Source: Hydrogenophilus thermoluteolus
GTDB lineage: Bacteria; Pseudomonadota; Gammaproteobacteria; Burkholderiales; Rhodocyclaceae
DNA length: 64,000 bases
Assembly (NCBI RefSeq): GCF_003574215.1
Contig: NZ_AP018558.1
Location: forward strand, 1 to 64,000
Reading direction: 5' to 3'
The notes beneath the pieces are model-generated. The model had not been told where the DNA came from and searched no databases. It saw only the letters and a program-made list of their open reading frames with translations. The position numbers were made by a program, and so were the translations under genes. Positions 59,166 through 64,000 of this stretch are shown here, piece by piece. Numbering within the stretch: the stretch's first letter is position 1; every line of letters begins with the position of its first letter.

Positions 59166-59234
59166 TTACTTAGCGACGTGAGCATAAGTAAGCCGAAGTG
59201 GCTTGATGTTTACCGTCTTGAGGTCGATGGACAT
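59166..59234 (-). pseudogene. 22-codon remnant of phenol hydroxylase P1 oxygenase gene
   Basis: Behind a good ribosome binding site (AGAGGAG) lies a 22-codon frame, MSIDLKTVNIKPLRLTYAHVAK, stopping at TAA. From memory of the family, DmpL-type phenol hydroxylase P1 proteins begin with a similar pattern (MSVEIKT, an R-x-TY-x-H/N-VAR segment). The frame ends where the conserved VARRFG-type sequence should continue. Its place directly behind a P0 gene is the normal dmpK-dmpL order. I read it as the 5' scar of a deleted phenol hydroxylase operon; a genuine small peptide cannot be excluded. Confidence 0.6.
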
Positions 59235-59265
59235 GGATAACTCCTCTTGGCTATGGAAAAATCGA

Positions 59266-59502
59266 CTAGCTTCTTCTGTTGGGGAGTAACTGATGGGGGT
59301 CGTGTACTTCGACCTTTTGTTTTTCGCAAAACTCATCGAACGCTTCAGGGCGAAGCATCAGTTCGACAGTGAGTTCTTTTGCCCCGATCGTGAATTCGAA
59401 CTCGACGAAACCCAAGCGGTTGATGCCGGTGACCCGCGCCCATTTGCGGTTAGGGTCAAAGGGTTCCGGCGTTTTTGCCCAATAAGACACCTTGGGTTTC
59501 AT
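59266..59502 (-). CDS. Phenol hydroxylase P0 (DmpK-like) protein, orphan
   Basis: The 78-residue product matches the P0/assembly subunit of multicomponent phenol hydroxylases: KWARVTGINRLGFVEFEFTI, then ELTVELMLRPEAFDEFCEKQ, the conserved DmpK core. DmpK helps assemble the active oxygenase and inserts iron. The C-terminal tail is about 15-20 residues shorter than usual, so it may have diverged. RBS AGGAG is present. Only a 22-codon dmpL remnant follows; the LMNOP catalytic genes are absent from the window. Confidence 0.8.
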   Translation of the reverse strand: MKPKVSYWAKTPEPFDPNRKWARVTGINRLGFVEFEFTIGAKELTVELMLRPEAFDEFCEKQKVEVHDPHQLLPNRRS

Positions 59503-59523
59503 GATCGCTCTCCTGAATCGGTT

Positions 59524-60984
59524 TTACAATTTAATGCAGATGTTCTTGAGTTCCGTGTAGAACTCAAGGGAGTGCACTCCCCCTTCTCGACCTATGCCCG
59601 ACCGTTTTGCGCCACCAAACGGGGTACGAAGATCACGCAGGAACCAGCTATTGACCCAGCAGATGCCCACTTCCAGTTTTTGCGCGACCCGGTGAGCACG
59701 GCTCAAGTTGGTGGTCCAAACTGCCGCGGCAAGGCCATAGTCGCTGTCGTTGGCACGCGCGATCACTTCCTCTTCACTGTCAAATGGGGCGATATGACAG
59801 CAGGGCCCAAAAATCTCTTCGCGCATCACCCGAGCCGTATCGGGCAATCCGGTCCAGATGGTTGGTTGAATCCAAGAGCCGCCCGCCAGTTCTTTTGGCA
59901 TTTCGGGAATCCCCCCGCCGGTGACCACCGTGGCGCCTTCTTCGACAGCGAGTCGGTAGTAGGAAAGGACTTTTTCCCGATGTTCTTGGCTGATGAGCGG
60001 CCCCATATTCGTAGCGGGATCATCGGGGCGACCGAGTTGTAGCCCTTCCGCGCCGCGTTTGAGTGCTTCGACAAAACGATCGAAGATGGGACGTTCGACA
60101 TAGACCCGTTCGGTGCCCAGACACACTTGACCACAATTGGCGAAAACCGAACGCATAGTCCCTTCAATAGCAGCATCGAAATCGCAATCGGCGAAGACGA
60201 TTGCTGCATTCTTTCCACCCATCTCTAGACTGACGGGGCGCGCTCCTTGCGCGGCTGCTTTCATGATGATTTCACCCGTGCGGGTTTCACCGGTGAAGGT
60301 GATTGCATTGACGCCTGGGTGAGTCGTGACGAATTCGCCCGCGGAATCGGGACCAAAGCCATGAACGACGTTATAGACGCCAGGAGGAATACCCGCTTCG
60401 TTCATGATTTCGCCCAAAAGGGCAGCGGTTTGTGGGGTTTCCTCACTGGGTTTGACAACGACCGTATTGCCACATGCCAGCGCTGGACCTACTTTCCAGG
60501 TCATGAGCAGCAGAGGCAGGTTCCAGGGGCAGATCACACCGACAACCCCAACTGGGGTGCGGTAGCTGTAGTTGATTGCACCCCGTCCGTCAGGCGTAGC
60601 CATTTCGAAGAATTCGGTGGGGACATTCTTGATGATGTCTGCGAAGATGCGGAAATTGGCTGCGCCGCGAGGGATATCGACGTGACGGGCAAGGCTGAAC
60701 GGTTTTCCAGTGTCTTCACATTCTGCGACTAGGAATTCGTCAAACCGCTTTTCGATTCCAGCAGCAACAGCGTAAAGGCGCTCAACCCGTTCGGCCACCG
60801 TCATCTTGCCCCATGGCCCTTCCAGTGCAGCCCGTGCGGCGCGCACCGCAGCATCGACTTGCTCACGGCTGGCTTCGTGTACCTGTGCCACGATTTCACC
60901 GGTCACAGGGCTGCGGTCAGGAAAGGTTCGATTTGACGGTTGGTAGGTACCGTTGATGAAATTCAAAATCTGTTTCATAGACAT
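59524..60984 (-). CDS. dmpC: 2-hydroxymuconic semialdehyde dehydrogenase
   Basis: NAD-dependent dehydrogenase that starts the oxalocrotonate branch. The 486-residue product has PVGVVGVICPWNLPLLLMTW, SLEMGGKNAAIVFADCDFDA with the general-base Glu near residue 250, and the nucleophile in VFANCGQVCLGTERVYVERP near residue 287. The C-terminal LRTPFGGAKRSGIGREGG is typical of the HMSD/DmpC branch of aldehyde dehydrogenases. Start ATG 60984 with GAGTAAAG upstream. Confidence 0.95.
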   Translation of the reverse strand: MSMKQILNFINGTYQPSNRTFPDRSPVTGEIVAQVHEASREQVDAAVRAARAALEGPWGKMTVAERVERLYAVAAGIEKRFDEFLVAECEDTGKPFSLARHVDIPRGAANFRIFADIIKNVPTEFFEMATPDGRGAINYSYRTPVGVVGVICPWNLPLLLMTWKVGPALACGNTVVVKPSEETPQTAALLGEIMNEAGIPPGVYNVVHGFGPDSAGEFVTTHPGVNAITFTGETRTGEIIMKAAAQGARPVSLEMGGKNAAIVFADCDFDAAIEGTMRSVFANCGQVCLGTERVYVERPIFDRFVEALKRGAEGLQLGRPDDPATNMGPLISQEHREKVLSYYRLAVEEGATVVTGGGIPEMPKELAGGSWIQPTIWTGLPDTARVMREEIFGPCCHIAPFDSEEEVIARANDSDYGLAAAVWTTNLSRAHRVAQKLEVGICWVNSWFLRDLRTPFGGAKRSGIGREGGVHSLEFYTELKNICIKL

Positions 60985-61034
60985 CTTTACTCAGTCTCAG
61001 TTAAAAAGGAATGGGAAAATCCTTTTTCACTTTC

Positions 61035-61481
61035 TCAATCGGGAATAGTGAATCCTACGGCTGCAAGGCCTGCTGCCGCACAAGCTTCGTCTTCTTCTGC
61101 AGAGCCGCCTGAGACGCCGATCCCTCCAACAACTGCGCCGTCTTGGCAGATCGGTAATCCCCCGCCGAAGACGATCAACCTTGGGCGCTGCGGAATGCCG
61201 AGCCGTAGCGCTTCGTCGTCACGAATCAGGTCGAAGAGCTTACGCGTGGGGAGACCAAAACCGGCTGCGGTGTATGCCTTGTCGATAGCGATCTCAATCG
61301 AATGCAAGAAAGCACCATGCATTCGGCGAAACGCCAATAAAGTTCCAGTGGCATCGCAAACGGCGACGTTGATCCGTATCCCCAAATTCCGTGCGTGCGC
61401 TACCGCGGCGGCGCACGCCGCTGCGGCAGCTTCGTCGCTGATTTGGGGGACGGTGACCGTTGTCTCTTTCTGCATGGTCAT
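61035..61481 (-). CDS. GlcG/HbpS-family protein
   Basis: The 148-residue product belongs to the GlcG/HbpS family: ISDEAAAAACAAAVAHARNL, INVAVCDATGTLLAFRRMHG, then IVFGGGLPICQDGAVVGGIG and VSGGSAEEDEACAAAGLAA. Members bind haem or corrinoids or accompany glycolate and diol operons; several occur in meta-cleavage clusters. No enzymatic role is established. It sits 14 nt after the dioxygenase gene and 50 nt before dmpC. ATG 61475 is an alternative start. Confidence 0.85.
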   Translation of the reverse strand: MTMQKETTVTVPQISDEAAAAACAAAVAHARNLGIRINVAVCDATGTLLAFRRMHGAFLHSIEIAIDKAYTAAGFGLPTRKLFDLIRDDEALRLGIPQRPRLIVFGGGLPICQDGAVVGGIGVSGGSAEEDEACAAAGLAAVGFTIPD

Positions 61482-61495
61482 CGCCCCGCTTCGCC

Positions 61496-62440
61496 TTAGG
61501 TATAGACTTCGGTGAAGCTCGAAACGAGCTCCCCAGTGTGGTAAAAGATGCCGCTGCCTAGGTGCTCTTCGGTCCAGGTAACAACGGGCCGATCGGGTTG
61601 GGCAAGGTAACCGAGCCCAGCGAACGTTTCGTTGCGGTTGCCGCTGGGATCAAAGAAGTAGATGGTTTCCCCCCGCGTGATGCCATGCCGCGTTGGCGCC
61701 ACGTCGATCTTCACTTTGTTCTTTGCCATCACGTCGGCCGCTTTGAGGATATCGTTCCATCCGTCGAGGAAGAACGCAATGTGGTGGAGCCCCATGCGCG
61801 GTCCGCCAACAAAGGCGATATCGTGCGGCGTTGTGGTACGTGCCAACCAGGTGGCCGCCTGAATCGAACCGTTCGGTCCGACCACAACTTGTTCGGTCAG
61901 GAAAAAGCCGAGCACTTCTGTGGCAAATTTGGTGTTTTCCGCGACTTTATTGACTCCGGTTTCGGGGTTGAGCTCACACATCAAAAGGCAATGATCCAAC
62001 CAGTGAGCCCCGGCGCCGCGAATATCGTCCGGCCACGGGTCAGGGTTGATGTTGCCGACATCAGTGCCCACGCACTCTTTGAACGCGTAGAGACGCATTT
62101 CGTGGCCGCTTGGGAGGTTGAATTGCAACATGCGGCCAGTGGAGGGCAACGTCCCTTCGGGGAGCATTGTCGTGGAGATGCCATAGGCCTCGATCTTTTC
62201 TTGGAGCTCGTCGAGATCCTCTTCCCGTTCTACCTTGTAGGCGACATGGTTGAGGCCCGCTCGATCGGAAGGGGTCAGGATGAGGGAGAACTTGTCCCAT
62301 TCGTCCCAGCATTTGAGGTAGACGTTCCCGTGCTTGTCTTCCATCACCTTTTTCATGCCGAGAACGTTTTCATAGTGGCGCACCGCCGCGGCCATGTCCA
62401 TGACGCGCAGGCTAGCGTGACCAATACGCAGGATGCCCAT
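61496..62440 (-). CDS. dmpB: Catechol 2,3-dioxygenase (extradiol, Fe(II))
   Basis: Opens catechol between carbons 2 and 3 to 2-hydroxymuconic semialdehyde. The 314-residue product is a two-domain vicinal-oxygen-chelate extradiol dioxygenase. The iron ligands are His150 (WLDHCLL), His220 (MGLHHIAFFL) and Glu271 (PSGNRNETFAG). The PTRHGITRGETIYFFDPSGN signature is that of XylE/DmpB-type enzymes. It begins 2 nt after the ferredoxin gene, the DmpQ-DmpB arrangement. Confidence 0.96.
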   Translation of the reverse strand: MGILRIGHASLRVMDMAAAVRHYENVLGMKKVMEDKHGNVYLKCWDEWDKFSLILTPSDRAGLNHVAYKVEREEDLDELQEKIEAYGISTTMLPEGTLPSTGRMLQFNLPSGHEMRLYAFKECVGTDVGNINPDPWPDDIRGAGAHWLDHCLLMCELNPETGVNKVAENTKFATEVLGFFLTEQVVVGPNGSIQAATWLARTTTPHDIAFVGGPRMGLHHIAFFLDGWNDILKAADVMAKNKVKIDVAPTRHGITRGETIYFFDPSGNRNETFAGLGYLAQPDRPVVTWTEEHLGSGIFYHTGELVSSFTEVYT

Positions 62441-62442
62441 TG

Positions 62443-62817
62443 CTACTCTCCTTTACTTTGGGTGGATAAACGACCTTGACCGTTTGCGGCGGCCAAGGCA
62501 AGAAACGGTTTGCTCATTTTTCCAACCACGGTCAGCACAACCGCAGAGCGCGGGGCGACCCGACAGGCCAGGGTGATTCCCTGCGCTTCTTCTTCTTCGG
62601 ACACATGGGCGCGACTGATCGGGCCGACCACTTCGACCTCCCCTGAGAGGATGCGCACTTTGCAGATCCCACACCCCCCATTGATACACCCGACAGGGAT
62701 CCCGCGCCGCCCGAGTCGCACCATTCCGCGCAAAAGGTTTTCGTCTTTTGCGCAAAGGTAAGATTCACCCGTGTTGGTGACCTCAACTGAGAAGGTTTGC
62801 ATTGTCGTTCGATACAT
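62443..62817 (-). CDS. dmpQ: Chloroplast-type [2Fe-2S] ferredoxin (DmpQ/XylT-like)
   Basis: Reactivates inactivated catechol 2,3-dioxygenase by reducing its iron. The 124-residue product has the plant-type cluster ligands in GCINGGCGICKVRI (Cys-x4-Cys-x2-Cys) and the fourth Cys in TLACR. EVEVVGPISRAHVSEEEEAQ is the XylT-type linker. The start is unsure: ATG 62817 lies only 2-3 nt after the predicted transcription start, so the mRNA may be nearly leaderless; ATG 62802 is an alternative. It is the first gene of the catabolic operon. Confidence 0.9.
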   Translation of the reverse strand: MYRTTMQTFSVEVTNTGESYLCAKDENLLRGMVRLGRRGIPVGCINGGCGICKVRILSGEVEVVGPISRAHVSEEEEAQGITLACRVAPRSAVVLTVVGKMSKPFLALAAANGQGRLSTQSKGE

Positions 62818-62826
62818 AGTAATCCC

Positions 62827-62855
62827 AGTATAAAAATTACAATTCATACCGTCAA
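62827..62855 (-). promoter_or_regulatory. Sigma70 promoter of the catabolic operon
   Basis: On the minus strand TTGACG (complement of 62850-62855) and TATACT (complement of 62827-62832) are 17 bp apart, close to consensus. The predicted start is near 62820, just upstream of the ferredoxin ATG at 62817. A LysR-type box lies 52 nt upstream of the -10. Confidence 0.7.
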
Positions 62856-62876
62856 ATACTTTTTTTGTTTGTTTTG

Positions 62877-62891
62877 ATACCATGTTTGTAT
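62877..62891. promoter_or_regulatory. LysR-type box in the divergent promoter region
   Basis: ATAC-N7-GTAT at 62877-62891 is a T-N11-A LysR recognition site, centred at 62884, about -64 from the catabolic start. A second inverted repeat, TACT-N11-AGTA, lies at 62891-62909. A candidate promoter of the lysR gene (TTGTTT 62865-62870, 18 bp, TATACT 62889-62894) overlaps the box, so the regulator would repress itself while activating the operon. Confidence 0.6.
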
Positions 62892-62932
62892 ACTGATATG
62901 CTATTAGTATTTTTTATTTTTGAGGTGGAGTC

Positions 62933-63862
62933 ATGGACCGCTGGTTGCGAGCGTTGGATGATGGTCGGCGTTTGCGGCTTTTTCTTGCTGTTGCTGAGGA
63001 AGGAAATGTTTGCCGTGCTGCGGAGCGGGTTCATATGGCGCAGCCGCCGCTCTCCCGTCAGATTCAGGCATTGGAAGAGGACTTGGGCGTTAAGCTCTTC
63101 AAACGAACTGCCCGAGGGATGGAAATTACCGAGGCGGGGCGCGTGTTGGTTGATGAAGTGCGTCACCTTCTGGGGCTGGCCGAGCAGGCCGCAGAGCGCA
63201 CCCGGTCAGCCGCGGCCGGTGAGTTGGGTCGGCTGGATGTGGGGCTCTTCGGTTCTGGCATTTTGGATGTGATACCGAGGATTCTTACCCAATTTCATCG
63301 TCGTTTCCCAAAAGTACGGATTGCGCTGCACAACCTTACCAAAGCGGAGCAGTTGCAGTGGCTACGCGATCGCCGACTTACCGTTGGGTTCAACCGCTAT
63401 GTGCCGGACGAGCCCGATATCGAAGTGGAGAAAATTTACGAAGAGCCGTTGATGGTGGCGCTTCCCGCTACGCACCCTCTGGTTGACCAAGAGGTGATTA
63501 CGGTCGAGATGTTAGCGGAGGAGCCGATGATTCTCTACCCCAACCTTCCGCTCCACGGGCTGGCACAAGAGATTCGCTTGGTTTTTCAAAGTGATGGAGT
63601 GACGATTCGCGTCGAGCAAGAGGTGGAGGATTTCTTGACCGCAGTGGCGTTGGTATCGGTTGGCTTTGGGGTGACGATTACGACACGCTCCGCTGCCAAT
63701 CTCAATTTACCCAATGTGGTGTACCGTTCCTTCCGTTCGCAACGGCTGTCGACATTGGAGTTGTGTTGTCTGTGGCGTAGAGACGACCACTCACCAGTTT
63801 TAACGGCATTTCTGAATATCGCGCGGGATGCTTGCCAGTGGAAAGAGGAATCCGTGTTGTAG
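62933..63862 (+). CDS. LysR-family regulator of the meta-cleavage operon
   Basis: The 309-residue product has a LysR helix-turn-helix (RLRLFLAVAEEGNVCRAAER, VHMAQPPLSRQIQALEEDLG) and an effector domain beginning LGRLDVGLFGSGILDVIPRI. It is similar to the CatM/BenM-like group and to AphT of Comamonas phenol clusters (by memory). It is divergent from the ferredoxin gene across a region holding a LysR box. The inducer is probably a pathway compound such as phenol, catechol or a ring-fission product. GGAG lies 5' of the ATG. Confidence 0.9.
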   Translation: MDRWLRALDDGRRLRLFLAVAEEGNVCRAAERVHMAQPPLSRQIQALEEDLGVKLFKRTARGMEITEAGRVLVDEVRHLLGLAEQAAERTRSAAAGELGRLDVGLFGSGILDVIPRILTQFHRRFPKVRIALHNLTKAEQLQWLRDRRLTVGFNRYVPDEPDIEVEKIYEEPLMVALPATHPLVDQEVITVEMLAEEPMILYPNLPLHGLAQEIRLVFQSDGVTIRVEQEVEDFLTAVALVSVGFGVTITTRSAANLNLPNVVYRSFRSQRLSTLELCCLWRRDDHSPVLTAFLNIARDACQWKEESVL

Positions 63863-63911
63863 GGGTTGCCGGAAACGTCGTCGTTTTAGCGCGTGGTGTC
63901 GTTTCAGCGCT

Positions 63912-64000
63912 TCAACCCCACGGCAAACGGCGCAGTTGCACCGCTTCGGCAAGATGCGCCCCGCCGATTCGTTCACACCCCGCCAGATCGGCGATGGTAC
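63912..64000 (-). CDS. C-terminal end of a ComM/YifB-type Mg-chelatase-like ATPase (partial)
   Basis: Twenty-eight codons and a stop are visible, reading TIADLAGCERIGGAHLAEAV and then QLRRLPWG. This is the typical end of ComM/YifB proteins, which help branch migration during natural transformation. The gene continues past the right edge of the window. The 49 nt between it and lysR show no recognisable element. Confidence 0.75.
   Translation of the reverse strand, partial: TIADLAGCERIGGAHLAEAVQLRRLPWG

Noticed and set aside
62818..62932. Sigma54-type -24/-12 promoter with a DmpR-like regulator
   Set aside because: No GG-N10-GC element is visible; the region has sigma70 hexamers and a LysR box, and the adjacent regulator is LysR, not NtrC-type.
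1..64000. CRISPR arrays, tRNA or rRNA genes, insertion sequences, prophage
   Set aside because: None was recognised by reading both strands; short hairpins found are terminators or gene-internal structures.

Overview
The window is high-GC chromosomal DNA from a betaproteobacterium, most probably Hydrogenophilus (Hydrogenophilaceae). The clearest species clue is the cytochrome c' gene at 25120-25584, whose product matches, from memory, the thermostable cytochrome c' of Hydrogenophilus thermoluteolus. The dnaA-dnaN-gyrB start of the chromosome, the def-fmt-htpX / LysM-dprA-topB neighbourhood and the double-length UvrA also fit betaproteobacteria. No rRNA, tRNA, CRISPR array, insertion sequence or prophage was recognised.

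Layout. 1-5.3 kb: dnaA, dnaN, gyrB. 5.3-7.1 kb: a DUF4160/DUF2442 small-protein pair, then LeuE and an AtaL-like protein on the minus strand. 7.1-8.36 kb: a non-coding stretch holding a decayed PAS-GGDEF gene, DnaA-box-like sites and a Pho box. 8.36-12.15 kb: pstSCAB phosphate uptake, without phoU. 12.2-15.1 kb: divergent GGDEF cyclase and HD-GYP protein. 15.2-23.6 kb: sugar-nucleotide epimerase, AAA-ATPase/PD-(D/E)XK protein and a 1935-residue tandem UvrA. 23.7-24.2 kb: yefM-yoeB toxin-antitoxin. 24.3-29.5 kb: cytochrome b561, cytochrome c', CZB-type chemotaxis receptor with a PAS protein, and a Do-family protease. 29.6-32.6 kb: OxyR, a NYN-domain protein, Dps and a small membrane protein. 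32.5-39.8 kb: topB, dprA and a LysM protein on the minus strand, then def-fmt-htpX on the plus strand. 39.8-43.9 kb: GtrA, GT39, GT2 and a YdjC-type deacetylase, together resembling a lipid A amino-sugar cassette. 44-47.3 kb: OmpA-like and MotA/ExbB-like pair, pdxH and a rhodanese.

47.3-63.9 kb is a catabolic island for catechol meta-cleavage, almost all on the minus strand and read from a divergent LysR gene at 62933. Transcription order: ferredoxin, catechol 2,3-dioxygenase, GlcG/HbpS-like protein, hydroxymuconic semialdehyde dehydrogenase, an orphan phenol hydroxylase P0 gene, a 22-codon remnant of phenol hydroxylase P1, a five-gene branched-chain-type ABC importer, hydrolase (DmpD), hydratase (DmpE), an ABM-domain membrane protein, acetaldehyde dehydrogenase (DmpF), aldolase (DmpG), a glutathione S-transferase, oxalocrotonate decarboxylase (DmpH), an outer-membrane MetA-type protein, a terminator and 4-oxalocrotonate tautomerase (DmpI). 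Both branches of the lower pathway to pyruvate and acetyl-CoA are complete. The catalytic phenol hydroxylase is absent from the window.

The most notable regulatory signal is a pair of LysR-type boxes (ATAC-N7-GTAT), one before the ferredoxin gene and one before dmpD. Each is centred exactly 52 nt upstream of a -10 hexamer that has a 17-bp spacer to its -35. This suggests one regulator drives both halves of the island. The last 89 bases hold the end of a ComM/YifB-type gene that runs off the window.
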